Positions 28,258 through 36,623 of a stretch of DNA of 64,000 nucleotides are shown piece after piece. The notes below the pieces were generated by a model, which searched no databases, was not told the DNA's origin, and saw nothing but the letters and a program-made list of their open reading frames with translations. Each line of letters starts with the position of its first letter. Position 1 is the stretch's first letter. The position numbers and the translations under genes are program-made. Location of the stretch: positions 1-64,000 of the forward strand of contig NZ_CANKWH010000014.1 of assembly GCF_947487305.1 (NCBI RefSeq), given 5' to 3'. The DNA comes from an uncultured Paracoccus sp. (GTDB taxonomy: Bacteria > Pseudomonadota > Alphaproteobacteria > Rhodobacterales > Rhodobacteraceae).

Positions 28258-28755
28258 CTAGTTCGGCCGCTCGGGCGACAGGAATTGCAGCGACATGTAA
28301 CCCTCGCGCCCGCCGGCGTCGCGCAGCTGCACCCAGCCCTCGGTCTGGCCGAGGATCTCGACCGGACTGCCGCGCAGGATCGCCCCGATCACCCGGTCAT
28401 TGGTCGAGGGGCCGGCGCGGAAATTCACCCGGTCGCCAGTCACATACATGATCTCGGCGCCGCCTGCCGCCAGTGCCTCGGCCTCGGCCAGCTCGGTCTC
28501 GGCTTCGCCGGCATGTTCGGGCGAGGGGCGCAGCGGCGGGCCGGGGAAGGTCTGTACCTGTTCGGGGGTCTGGGCCACCTCTTCGGCAGGGACCGCCGGG
28601 GCCGCCGCTTCAACCACCGTCTCGACGGGCGCAGCCTCGGCAGCGGGCGCTGCCTCCTCGGTCGCCGGGTTGAAGGGCCGTTCCGGGTCTCGGTCGCCAA
28701 GAAGCGCCAGAACTGCGAACAGGCCCAGCAAAGTCAGGATCGTCAATCGAATCAT
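28258..28755 (-). CDS. Membrane-anchored SH3b-domain protein
   Basis: The N-terminus MIRLTILTLLGLFAVLALLG is an uncleaved anchor or signal, followed by an Ala/Pro/Glu-rich linker of about 80 residues. A bacterial SH3 domain (about residues 103-162: YVTGDRVNFRAGPSTNDRVI, GSPVEILGQTEGWVQLRDAG) ends the protein. Such domains bind peptidoglycan or partner peptides in the periplasm. The start at 28755 is the only one that gives an anchor. A very long open frame upstream runs through parC antisense and is not real. First gene of a run to cobO. Confidence 0.83.
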   Translation of the reverse strand: MIRLTILTLLGLFAVLALLGDRDPERPFNPATEEAAPAAEAAPVETVVEAAAPAVPAEEVAQTPEQVQTFPGPPLRPSPEHAGEAETELAEAEALAAGGAEIMYVTGDRVNFRAGPSTNDRVIGAILRGSPVEILGQTEGWVQLRDAGGREGYMSLQFLSPERPN

Positions 28756-28878
28756 CTTGCGTTCGTTCCCCCGCGGCACCGATCCTAACGCCCTTTCACG
28801 CGGCTGTGTTCCGCAGCTTGTCGCAGGGGGCGGATTTTCCCGCTGGACCGCTGCGCCGCTGCGCCCTATCCAGTCGCC

Positions 28879-31101
28879 ATGTCCGACGAATTGCCCCTCG
28901 ACCCCGACCGCAATACCGAATCCGAACCGCTGTCGCGGGCCATCGGCGAGCGTTATCTGACCTATGCGCTCAGCACGATCATGAACCGGGCACTGCCCGA
29001 TGCGCGGGACGGGCTGAAGCCGGTGCATCGCCGCATCCTTTACGCCATGCGCGAGCTGCGGCTGTCGCCGACGGGTGCCTTCCGCAAGTCCGCGAAGATC
29101 ACCGGCGACGTGATGGGCAACTATCACCCCCATGGTGATGCCGCGATCTATGACGCGATGGCGCGCTTGGCGCAGGATTTCGCCATGCGCTATCCGCTGG
29201 TCGACGGGCAGGGGAACTTTGGCAATATCGACGGCGATAACCCCGCCGCCAGCCGCTATACCGAGGCCCGTCTGGCCATGGCCTCCGAGGCGCTGATGGA
29301 GGGGCTGGCCGAGGATTCGGTGGATTTCCGCCCGAACTATGACGGCACCCTGACCGAGCCTGTCGTGCTGCCCTCGGCCTTCCCGAACCTGCTGGCGAAC
29401 GGCGCATCGGGCATCGCGGTCGGCATGGCCACGAACATTCCGCCCCATAACCTGCACGAGGTCATCGACGCCTGCCTGCATTTGATCAAGATGCCCGAGG
29501 CCCGCGACGACACCCTTGCTGGCCTGATCAAGGGCCCGGATTTCCCCACCGGCGGCGTGCTGGTGGAAAGCGCGGAATCGATTGCCGAGACCTATCGCAC
29601 CGGGCGCGGGGCCTTCCGGCTCCGTGCAAAGTGGGAGCAGGAGGATCTGGGCCGCGGCCAGTGGCAGGTCGTCGTCACCGAGATCCCCTATCAGGTGCAG
29701 AAATCCAAGCTGATCGAGCGTCTGGCCGAGCTGATTCAGACCAAGAAGATCCCGATCCTCGCCGATGTGCGCGACGAATCGGCCGAGGACGTCCGCATCG
29801 TGCTGGAGCCCCGCGCCCGCAGCGTCGATCCCGAGCAGCTCATGGCGGCGCTGTTCCGCGTCAGCGATCTGGAGATCCGCTTCAACCTGAACATGAACGT
29901 GCTGATCGACGGCCGCGTGCCGAAGGTCTGCTCGCTGAAAGAGGTGCTGCGCGCCTTTCTGGACCACCGCCGCGAGGTGCTGGTCCGGCGCGCGAATTTC
30001 CGGCTGGAGAAGATCGCCGCTCGGCTCGAGGTGCTGGAAGGCTATCTGATCGCCTATCTGAACCTCGACCGGGTGATCGAGATCATCCGCTTCGAGGATG
30101 ACCCGAAAGCCGTGATGATGGCCGAATTTGGCCTTTCGGATGTGCAGGTCGAGGCGATCCTGAACATGCGCCTGCGCGCCCTGCGCAAGCTGGAAGAGAT
30201 CGAACTCAGGGCCGAGCGCGATAATCTCTTGGCCGAGCGGGACGGGCTGCAGGCCATGCTGGCCGACGAGGGCGCGCAATGGTCGCGCATCGCCGACCAG
30301 CTGAAGGAGGTGCGCAACCTCTTTGGCAAATCCGTAGCCGAGGGCCAGCGCCGCACGCTGATCGGCGATGCCGTCGAGGTCGAGCCGATCGACATGGAAG
30401 CGATGATCGAGCGCGAGCCGCTGACGGTGATCCTTTCGAAGATGGGCTGGATCCGGGCGATGAAGGGCCATCAGGCGCTGGATGCCGAAGTGAAGTTCAA
30501 GGATGGCGACGGCGCGGGTCTGGCGCAACATGCCGAGACCATCGACAAGCTGATGATCTATGCCAGCAATGGCCGTTTCTACACGCTGCCGGCCAATAAC
30601 CTGCCGGGGGGGCGCGGCATGGGCGAGCCGCTGCGGCTGATGATCGACCTGCCGAACGAGGCCGAGGTCATCGCCATGTTCCCGTGGCGCGAGGGCGAAC
30701 GCTATCTGGTCGCCTCGAAGGCCGGCGACGGCTTCATCGTCACCGCCGCCGATATCCTCGCCCAGACCAAGAGCGGCAAGCAGGTGCTGAACGGCGAGGC
30801 GCTGCTGATCCGTCTGGTCAGCGGCGACCATGTCGTGACCGTCGGCCAGAACCGCAAACTGCTGGTCTTTCCGCTGGACGAGCTGCCCGAGATGGCGCGC
30901 GGCAAGGGCGTGCGGCTGCAGAAGTTCAAGGATGGTGAGCTGTCGGACGCGGCCTTCATCACCCTGGCCGAGGGGTTGCGCTGGCAGGAATCCGGCGGCC
31001 GCACCCGGACCGAGCCGGACCTGACCGAATGGCTGGGCAAACGCGCCAGCGCCGGCCGCATGGCCCCGCGCGGTTTTCCACGCGACAACAAGTTCAATTG
31101 A
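28879..31101 (+). CDS. parC: DNA topoisomerase IV subunit A
   Basis: Breaks and rejoins DNA to decatenate daughter chromosomes together with ParE. The catalytic Tyr is at about residue 127 ([12 protein letters not shown]). The N-domain blocks [16 protein letters not shown] and [20 protein letters not shown] and the shorter ParC-type C-terminal beta-propeller (740 residues, no GyrA box) distinguish it from GyrA. At the position equivalent to E. coli ParC Ser80 there is Ala (GDAAIYD). A strong terminator follows. The start follows a purine-poor leader, so its translation signal is not obvious. Confidence 0.96.
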   Translation: MSDELPLDPDRNTESEPLSRAIGERYLTYALSTIMNRALPDARDGLKPVHRRILYAMRELRLSPTGAFRKSAKITGDVMGNYHPHGDAAIYDAMARLAQDFAMRYPLVDGQGNFGNIDGDNPAASRYTEARLAMASEALMEGLAEDSVDFRPNYDGTLTEPVVLPSAFPNLLANGASGIAVGMATNIPPHNLHEVIDACLHLIKMPEARDDTLAGLIKGPDFPTGGVLVESAESIAETYRTGRGAFRLRAKWEQEDLGRGQWQVVVTEIPYQVQKSKLIERLAELIQTKKIPILADVRDESAEDVRIVLEPRARSVDPEQLMAALFRVSDLEIRFNLNMNVLIDGRVPKVCSLKEVLRAFLDHRREVLVRRANFRLEKIAARLEVLEGYLIAYLNLDRVIEIIRFEDDPKAVMMAEFGLSDVQVEAILNMRLRALRKLEEIELRAERDNLLAERDGLQAMLADEGAQWSRIADQLKEVRNLFGKSVAEGQRRTLIGDAVEVEPIDMEAMIEREPLTVILSKMGWIRAMKGHQALDAEVKFKDGDGAGLAQHAETIDKLMIYASNGRFYTLPANNLPGGRGMGEPLRLMIDLPNEAEVIAMFPWREGERYLVASKAGDGFIVTAADILAQTKSGKQVLNGEALLIRLVSGDHVVTVGQNRKLLVFPLDELPEMARGKGVRLQKFKDGELSDAAFITLAEGLRWQESGGRTRTEPDLTEWLGKRASAGRMAPRGFPRDNKFN

Positions 31102-31111
31102 AACGAGGGCA

Positions 31112-31221
31112 GGGGCTTCGCCCCGGTCCCTGCTGGCGCATTCGTTCGTCGCTGAAAAAGGTCCCCCGGACCTTTTTCCGGGCGCTCCTCACCCCCAGGA
31201 TATTTTCGCCAAGATGAAAAT
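31112..31221 (+). repeat. Intergenic repeat copy 2 (ATATTT-core element)
   Basis: A GC hairpin (ggggc-ttc-gcccc, 31112-31124) and, 70 bp later, the core ccccaggatattttcgcc followed by aagatgaaaatgg (31193-31221). The parC terminator lies between the two parts. Confidence 0.65.
31155..31177 (+). terminator. parC terminator
   Basis: A 10-bp perfect stem (aaaaaggtcc / ggaccttttt) with a ccc loop and built-in T-run, 54 bp after the parC stop. Confidence 0.92.
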
Positions 31222-31225
31222 GGCG

Positions 31226-31256
31226 GCGCCCTGCCACGGCATGTCGGGCAGGGCGC
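31226..31256. terminator. GC-rich stem-loop between parC and folD
   Basis: A 10-bp stem (gcgccctgcc / ggcagggcgc) with an 11-nt loop followed by TTTC, in the 258-bp gap between convergent genes. Confidence 0.6.
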
Positions 31257-31317
31257 TTTCACCTTGGGCGGTCATCGGCGTCCCCGCCTGTACCGCCCGA
31301 CCGGAATAACCGGAAAT

Positions 31318-31348
31318 GCTTTCAGCTTGGTTTAAATATCCCCGCCGG
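31318..31348 (-). repeat. Intergenic repeat copy 3 (ATATTT-core element)
   Basis: Read on the minus strand this is ggggatatttaaacc followed by aagctgaaagc, matching copy 1 closely. It ends 12 bp beyond the folD stop codon and lacks the GC hairpin seen in other copies. Confidence 0.65.
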
Positions 31349-31359
31349 AGGCAAGAAAG

Positions 31360-32235
31360 TCAGGGCGTCAGACCTTCGGGATCGGGCAGGCCATTGGCGC
31401 GGGCGGTGGCGGTCAGGGTATTCGCCAGCAGGCAGGCAATGGTCATCGGCCCGACGCCGCCCGGAACGGGCGTGATCGCTCCTGCGACCTTTTCCGCCTC
31501 GGCGAAATCCACGTCACCGACCAGCCCGTCATCGGTGCGGTTGATCCCCACATCGATCACCGTGGCCCCCGGCTTCACCCAATCGCCCCTGACGAAATTC
31601 GGTCGTCCCACGGCGGCCACCAGAATATCGGCGCTGCGGCAAAGCCCCGGCAGATCCCGTGTGCGGGAATGGGCGATGGTCACTGTGGCGCTGTCGCGCA
31701 GCAGCAGTTGCGCCATCGGCTTGCCGACGATGTTCGAACGCCCGATGACCACCGCATTCTTACCCGAAAGCGAACCCAGTTGCTCGCGCAGCATCATCAG
31801 GCAGCCAAGCGGCGTGCAGGGCACCATGGCCTTCTGTCCGGTCGCCAGACGACCCACGTTCAGCACGGTAAAGCCATCCACGTCCTTCTCCGGCAGGATG
31901 GCATTGATGACCGCTTCCTCGTCCATATGCGCGGGCAGGGGCAACTGCACCAGAATCCCGTTCACCGCCGGATCGGCATTCAGCCGGTCGATCAGCGCCA
32001 AGAGATCGGCCTCGGGCGTCTCGGCCGGAAGTTTGTGCTCATACGAGTTCATCCCGACCTCAAGCGTCTGCTTGCCCTTCGAGCGGACATAGACCTGGCT
32101 CGCCGGGTCCTCGCCGACCAGCACCACGGCCAGACCGGGGGTGATGCCACGTTCCTTCATTGCCGCCACCTCCGTGGCGATACGGGCGCGCAGCCCTGCG
32201 GCGAAGGCCTTCCCGTCGATCAGCGTGGCGCTCAT
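31360..32235 (-). CDS. folD: Methylenetetrahydrofolate dehydrogenase/cyclohydrolase
   Basis: Bifunctional enzyme interconverting 5,10-methylene-THF and 10-formyl-THF. The substrate domain has [20 protein letters not shown] with the catalytic Lys, and the NADP domain has [17 protein letters not shown] and HSRTRDL. The C-terminal signature [17 protein letters not shown] is present. Length 291 is normal. The ATG at 32235 follows gggag and overlaps the chorismate mutase stop by 4 bp (ATGA). Confidence 0.97.
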   Translation of the reverse strand: MSATLIDGKAFAAGLRARIATEVAAMKERGITPGLAVVLVGEDPASQVYVRSKGKQTLEVGMNSYEHKLPAETPEADLLALIDRLNADPAVNGILVQLPLPAHMDEEAVINAILPEKDVDGFTVLNVGRLATGQKAMVPCTPLGCLMMLREQLGSLSGKNAVVIGRSNIVGKPMAQLLLRDSATVTIAHSRTRDLPGLCRSADILVAAVGRPNFVRGDWVKPGATVIDVGINRTDDGLVGDVDFAEAEKVAGAITPVPGGVGPMTIACLLANTLTATARANGLPDPEGLTP

Positions 32236-32549
32236 TCCTGCTCTCCCTTCAGATGGCGGTCTTCCTGATCGATGGCGGCATCGATCAGCCTGCGCCAGAT
32301 ATGCTCGATCAGCGCCGGGTCCAGCCCCGCATCGGCGGCATGACGGCAGACATTCGCGACGACCTCTTCGACGCGGTCATCGATCCGCGCCGGCAACCGA
32401 TCCCGCGCCTTGATCCGCGCCGCCCGGTCGATCAGGGCGCTGCGTTCGGCCAGCAGGGCGATCAGCTCGGCATCCAGCGCGTCGATGCGGGCGCGCAGGG
32501 CGGTCATATCGGGGATGTTGTCGAACTGGCTCATCTTGGGCGCGGACAT
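32232..32549 (-). CDS. Chorismate mutase, AroQ type
   Basis: Converts chorismate to prephenate for Phe/Tyr synthesis. The small all-helical AroQ domain is clear: [20 protein letters not shown], then the Lys in [20 protein letters not shown], and [20 protein letters not shown]. Three in-frame starts exist: TTG 32573, ATG 32549 and ATG 32534. None has a strong ribosome site, and 32549 (105 residues) is a compromise. Translationally coupled to folD. Just upstream the chromosome is interrupted by transposase remnants, so the original promoter may have been altered. Confidence 0.9.
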   Translation of the reverse strand: MSAPKMSQFDNIPDMTALRARIDALDAELIALLAERSALIDRAARIKARDRLPARIDDRVEEVVANVCRHAADAGLDPALIEHIWRRLIDAAIDQEDRHLKGEQE

Positions 32550-32584
32550 GCACCCATGCGCCGCCAGAGGCAAGGGGTCGTGGC

Positions 32585-33305
32585 CTAGCTGTGATTTCTC
32601 TTGAGGTTGTTCACCCTTTGGTTGCGTGGCAGACCGTTGAGGGCGGAGTGTGGTCTTGATCGGTTGAACCAGTCAAGCCATCGGGGCAGGTCTGCGTTTG
32701 TGGCGTCAGACGAGGGGTGGGCAAGGCCGTAAGCCCATTCGCGCGGATGGGTCTGGCTGTACCTTTCGGCCTTGCCGTTGGTCTTGGGCGTATAGGTTGT
32801 GGTAAAGATGTGGCGGATGCCAAGCCGCTGCAGCGCCTTGGCGAAGCGTCGGGAGCGATAGACGCTGTGGTTGTCGGTCATCCCCCGCTCGGCCCTGACG
32901 CCCTGGGCGAGGAACCAGCGGAGTGCGCGCAAGAGCAAGCCGGTGGTCGTGTCCTTGCATTTGTCGCCCAGCACCTCGACCTAGGCCAGCCCTTTTGGGG
33001 CTGCGATTGAACCTGAGGTGCACAGCCCCTCACCGACATCTGCCGCGACATGCACGAAGTCTCAGCCCGCGCTGCGGCTGCGGCAACCGAACCGCGTTCC
33101 GGTGACGTGGCGGCCGGACCGCGCGAACCGGCCCAGCTTCTTGATATCCAGGTGGGTCAGCTCGCCCCGCCGTTCGCGCTGGTATCGCCGCAACGGTTCG
33201 GGGGGGATCGAGCAGCGCCAGCCGCCCCAGGCCTTCACGTCGAAGCCAGCGCCAGACGGTGGACCGAGCCAGACCGAGCTTCGCCGCAATTGCCGCCCCC
33301 GTCAT
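32585..33305 (-). pseudogene. IS481-family transposase remnant
   Basis: Read from 33305 downwards: MTGAAIAAKLGLARSTVWRW is the helix-turn-helix domain. A run of seven C (minus strand, 33200-33206) shifts frame, after which GELTHLDIKKLGRF and the retroviral-integrase-type core continue (MTDNHSVYRSRRFAKALQRL, KTNGKAERYSQ, NRSRPHSALNGLPRNQRVNN). TGA at 33062-33064 replaces the usual Trp, and TAG at 32981-32983 also interrupts it. The first catalytic Asp region is degraded (HVAADVGEGL where HVAVDDHSR is expected), and the normal DNG is DNH. The N-terminal domain is missing. Inactive. Confidence 0.85.
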
Positions 33306-33414
33306 CCGCCAGCTCCGGCGCAGTGCGCCCGCCTTTCACGGCTTACAGCGCGACGCGCGCGTTGAAGCCAGCTTCATGGTTCCTGCGTTTCCGCAGACCT
33401 GATCTCCTCGTCAT
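33306..33414 (-). pseudogene. 5' fragment of an IS3-type transposase OrfA
   Basis: From ATG at 33414 the minus strand encodes MTRRSGLRKRRNHEAGFNAR, then VAL, a TAA (33343-33345), and AVKGGRTAPELAD. This matches the beginning of IS3-family OrfA proteins of the RKRRNHDAGFKARVALEA type. It stops abruptly at the IS481 remnant near 33304, so two unrelated IS fragments are fused here. Confidence 0.6.
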
Positions 33415-33758
33415 TGGAGACCAGCAAACGTCAGATCGTAGCTGCCGTCACTGTCCGATTTCCGGGGAGTAGCTCAGCGCCACTCGGTAAGGGCAGAGCG
33501 CTCGAGATCGCATTGTCGAGCGGGTTGATCGAATAGATCATTGCCCCGCTGCTGCTGCCTGCACGACGGCTGAGCGGTAAGGTCCGCCCAACGGCTGCGT
33601 GCCGTCCGCTTCGGTCAAGGTCCGTCGCTGCCGGCGAAGCGGGGTGTGATTCCAGGAATCGGAAGGCACCCTGCCCCTGCCCATGGCCGCTGATAACGGT
33701 CTTGCCGAAAGCATTGCCTCACTGATCTTGGGAGCGCAGACGTCAATCGGCTGCGCTC
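33415..33758. other. Gene-free stretch with a tRNA-like relic
   Basis: No gene is supported in this 344-bp gap. At 33464-33546 the plus strand begins ggggagtagctcag, has a D-stem-like gctc/gagc pair, an anticodon-stem-like ctcga/tcgag pair with an oversized 10-nt loop, a T-arm-like ggttgatcgaat and ends gcccc. It looks like a tRNA broken by small insertions. Acceptor pairing is poor, so it is at most a relic. A 6-bp palindrome (gattcc-a-ggaatc) lies at 33648-33660. A 74-codon minus-strand frame at 33538-33762 has no recognisable content. Confidence 0.3.
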
Positions 33759-34652
33759 TCAAGCCAGCATGGACTGCTGGGCAAAGATCCCCGCCATCGC
33801 GCCCTGCGCCGAGGCCGTGGTGACCGAGGGCATCATGGGATTGGCAAGATCGCCGGCGGCATAGATGCCGGGCGTGCTGGTTTCGCGGCGCTCGTCGACC
33901 TTCAGCGCGATGCCGAGGGGCGTATCGACCGTGGCGAGGCCAAGGGCCTCGTGCAGGCTTGCCGACGGCCTGTTGCGCGGATGCGCGAACAGAATATCGA
34001 CCGCGACATTGTGACCGGTCTCGAGTTTGACGGCGGCACTGTGGCCGCCGCTTTGAGCGATCTCGGTGATCCGGCCTTCGACGACGGGGATGTTGCGACC
34101 GGACAGATCAGCCCGGATCGCGGGCGGAATGTCGTGACCATTGGGGAACACCGTCAGCCTGTCGGTCCAGTCGAGAAACAGCCTGGCCTGATTGAACGAT
34201 TGCGGGCCGGACCAGATCAGGCCCCAATGCTGGTCTGCGACCTCAAAACCGTCGCAATAGGGGCAGGGCACGATCGATGTGCCCCAGCCTTCAGCAAAGC
34301 CCGGAACCTCGGGCATCTGGTCGACGACGCCATAGCTGAGGATCAAGCGGCGCGCGGCAAGGCTTTCGCCATCGCCCGTGCGGACCGCGAAATCGTCAAT
34401 GGCGCCGGAGACACTGTCGGCTCGTGCATTGACCAGCCTGATCGTGGGATAACGCGCCAGCTGCCGCCGCGCTTCGGCCAGGATATCCAATGGCGGCTTG
34501 TGATCGTGACCCAGCAGACCGTGCGAATGGCCGGCGAAGCGGTTGCGTGGCAGGCCGGTATCGAGAACGGTGACCTTGCGGCGCGCGCGGCCCAGTTGCA
34601 GCGCGGCGGCGAGGCCGGCAAAGCTGCCGCCGATGATGATGACGTCATCCAT
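33759..34652 (-). CDS. Thioredoxin-reductase-like FAD/NAD(P) oxidoreductase
   Basis: A two-dinucleotide-fold flavoprotein of the TrxR-like family. The FAD motif is IIIGGSFAGLAAALQLGRA (residues 5-23), the redox centre is PCPYCDGFE (about residue 128-136), and the C-terminal FAD motif is GIYAAGDLANPMMPSVTTAS. At 297 residues it is close to TrxR, but the NADPH loop GPQSFNQARLF is atypical, as in ferredoxin- or unknown-partner relatives. It is cotranscribed after the TetR gene (89-bp gap), suggesting it belongs to that regulator's response. Confidence 0.85.
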   Translation of the reverse strand: MDDVIIIGGSFAGLAAALQLGRARRKVTVLDTGLPRNRFAGHSHGLLGHDHKPPLDILAEARRQLARYPTIRLVNARADSVSGAIDDFAVRTGDGESLAARRLILSYGVVDQMPEVPGFAEGWGTSIVPCPYCDGFEVADQHWGLIWSGPQSFNQARLFLDWTDRLTVFPNGHDIPPAIRADLSGRNIPVVEGRITEIAQSGGHSAAVKLETGHNVAVDILFAHPRNRPSASLHEALGLATVDTPLGIALKVDERRETSTPGIYAAGDLANPMMPSVTTASAQGAMAGIFAQQSMLA

Positions 34653-34741
34653 GGTGATGGGCTCCGGGTTGAAAGGGATGGGAACGCGCAGACCAAAGCT
34701 GCCTGCACGCGGTGTGGCGATGCTTGTGTCCGCTGCTCATG

Positions 34742-35425
34742 CTACTGCTTCTCTTGCGGCGACGAGGTTTCCGAGGGCTGGTTCTCGACTGGATCGCGGG
34801 TCTCGGCTGAAGTCGCCGTCGGCATCGGCGCCGCCCCTTTTGGGCCAGCACCAGCGGACAAACTCAGCACGTTCTTGGTGGCCGCTTGCAGGAACTGTTT
34901 CGACAGCTTCTCATCGTTGACAGCGCGCGACAGGACCATTGCGCCGACCATCGACGACAACATCGCCATGGCCGTCTCGCCGGGCTCGGTGCCTTCGGCT
35001 TCACCAACCCAATGACCCAACAGAGCGAGGTAGTCTCTGATCCCCGCTTCAAATGACGCCTTGACGCTGGCGTCCTGCCTGGCGGCGTCGGACCCGAGCA
35101 AGGCGACCGGGCAGCCCTCCAACCGCTCTTCGCGATGCGCCGTGCTGAGATAGAGGCCGATTGCCGCGCCGAGGGGATCGTCTGGATTTGCCGCTCCCGC
35201 GCCCGAAAAGCGTTCAAAAGCATTTGCCATCGCCCGCCGAGAGGCCTGCGCGGCAAGGTCGTTCTTCGATTGAAACTGCTTGTAGAACCCGCCCTGGGTC
35301 AGTCCGGCCCCCTTCATCAAATCCTTGAGGCCGATGCCGTCAAAGCCATGCTCGCGAAACAGGCGGCTCGCCACATTGATGACGTTCTGGCGGTTTTCTT
35401 CGGCCTGAACCCGGCTGACGCGCAT
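34742..35425 (-). CDS. TetR-family repressor divergent from the RND efflux genes
   Basis: An N-terminal TetR helix-turn-helix (RQNVINVASRLFREHGFDGI, GLKDLMKGAGLTQGGFYKQF, about residues 12-52) is followed by a helical ligand domain and a Ser/Pro-rich tail of about 30 residues that is longer than usual. The divergent arrangement with an efflux adaptor and pump, plus the inverted repeat in the shared 85-bp gap, indicates a repressor of both units that is released by a pump substrate. The inducer is not known. Confidence 0.9.
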   Translation of the reverse strand: MRVSRVQAEENRQNVINVASRLFREHGFDGIGLKDLMKGAGLTQGGFYKQFQSKNDLAAQASRRAMANAFERFSGAGAANPDDPLGAAIGLYLSTAHREERLEGCPVALLGSDAARQDASVKASFEAGIRDYLALLGHWVGEAEGTEPGETAMAMLSSMVGAMVLSRAVNDEKLSKQFLQAATKNVLSLSAGAGPKGAAPMPTATSAETRDPVENQPSETSSPQEKQ

Positions 35426-35440
35426 GGTTGATCTCCTAAT

Positions 35441-35491
35441 TTAGATTGCGTTCGAAATCCATATAGCATATAAATGTTGAATGCAATCTAA
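35441..35491. promoter_or_regulatory. Inverted-repeat operator and promoter for the TetR/RND divergon
   Basis: TTAGATTGCGTTC (35441-35453) and GAATGCAATCTAA (35479-35491) are inverted repeats matching at 12 of 13 positions, separated by 25 bp. Between and within them lie ttgcgt (35446-35451) and tataaa (35469-35474) spaced 17 bp, a plausible sigma-70-type promoter for the adaptor gene. Repressor bound to the arms would cover both the -35 and start regions. Confidence 0.7.
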
Positions 35492-35510
35492 TTCAACCAA
35501 GGAGGCGGCC

Positions 35511-36623
35511 ATGAAGAAGCGATCGATTCTCGTGCTTGGGGGCATTTTGGTCGCCGCTTCGGGGGTGGCTGCCTTGGCTACTTTCGCCATCCCCACGCGG
35601 GACGCCCCTGCGATGAGCGACCCGAGGCTGGAGGCGCCGCTGGTCAGGCTGATGACGGTCGGGCCGGTCTCCGGGGCCACGCGCAGCTTCACCGGTATCA
35701 TCGGCGCAAGGGTCGAAAGCGATCTGGGCTTTCGAGTGCCCGGCAAGATCGTGGAGCGGCTCGTGGACATCGGCCAGCAGGTCAAGGCCGGTCAGCCGCT
35801 GATGCGGATCGACGACAGCGATCTTCGTCTGGCGCTGTCGGCAAAGCGCAATGCCGTCGCCGCCGCGCAGGCAACGGTCGATCAGACGGCAGCGGATGAA
35901 CGGCGCTATGCCAGCCTGCGCGACGACGGCTGGATCACCCGGCAGCGCTACGAGCAGGCAAAGGCGGCGTCTGACACAGCCGAGGCGCAGCTTGCCGCTG
36001 CCGTGGCCGACGCGCGGGTCGCCGAGAATCAGGCAACCTATTCGGTCCTCGTGGCGGACGCGGATGGAACGGTGATTGAAACGCTTGGCGAGCCGGGACA
36101 GGTCGTCGGTGCCGGCCAGACGGTGGTCCGCGTCGCTGAGGCCGGCCCGCGCGAGGCGGTGGTGTCCTTGCCCGAGACGATCCGGCCACAGATCGGCGCG
36201 CTGGCCGAGGCGGCCCTCTATGGGAGCGATGGGGATCGCTACAGGGTGCATCTGAGGCAACTGTCGGATTCCGCCGATGCCCGGACGCGCACCTACGAGG
36301 CCCGCTATGTCTTCGATGGCGAAGCACCGGAGGCACCGCTTGGGGCGACGGTCTCCATTCACGTTGCAGGCAAGGCTGGCCAGCAGGAAATCCAGGCGCC
36401 GCTCGGGGCGATCCTGGACGACGGCGAAAGGACCGGGGTCTGGGTGCTGGACCGCGCCAGTTCGACCGTGGGCTTCCGTCCCGTGCAACTGGTTCGGTTG
36501 GGCAGCGAAACCGCCGTCATCTCCGGGCTGACCTCGGGAGAGCAGATCGTCGCCCTGGGTGCGCAGCTTCTGCAGGACGGCGCGCGGGTCAGGACTGATG
36601 CCGGGAACGGGGGCAATCGATGA
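35511..36623 (+). CDS. RND efflux periplasmic adaptor (HlyD/MFP family)
   Basis: Connects the inner-membrane pump to an outer-membrane channel. The ATG at 35511 has an ideal aaggagg 6 nt upstream; the open frame to 35481 is ignored. A signal/anchor (SILVLGGILVAASGVAALAT) is followed by a biotinyl-lipoyl half (VPGKIVERLVDIGQQVKAGQ), a short coiled-coil hairpin (about residues 105-170), the second lipoyl half, beta-barrel and membrane-proximal domain. No lipobox Cys is seen. It is 370 residues and overlaps the pump gene by 4 bp. The outer-membrane channel is not encoded nearby. Confidence 0.93.
   Translation: MKKRSILVLGGILVAASGVAALATFAIPTRDAPAMSDPRLEAPLVRLMTVGPVSGATRSFTGIIGARVESDLGFRVPGKIVERLVDIGQQVKAGQPLMRIDDSDLRLALSAKRNAVAAAQATVDQTAADERRYASLRDDGWITRQRYEQAKAASDTAEAQLAAAVADARVAENQATYSVLVADADGTVIETLGEPGQVVGAGQTVVRVAEAGPREAVVSLPETIRPQIGALAEAALYGSDGDRYRVHLRQLSDSADARTRTYEARYVFDGEAPEAPLGATVSIHVAGKAGQQEIQAPLGAILDDGERTGVWVLDRASSTVGFRPVQLVRLGSETAVISGLTSGEQIVALGAQLLQDGARVRTDAGNGGNR

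Noticed and set aside
28258..30831. 857-codon minus-strand frame covering parC
   Set aside because: Only the last 165 codons (SH3b protein) make biological sense; the rest is antisense to parC.
32585..33305. Functional IS481 transposase
   Set aside because: Frameshift, two in-frame stops, missing N-terminus and altered catalytic residues.
33538..33762. 74-codon minus-strand gene
   Set aside because: No ribosome site, no recognisable motif, and it overlaps the end of the tRNA-like relic.
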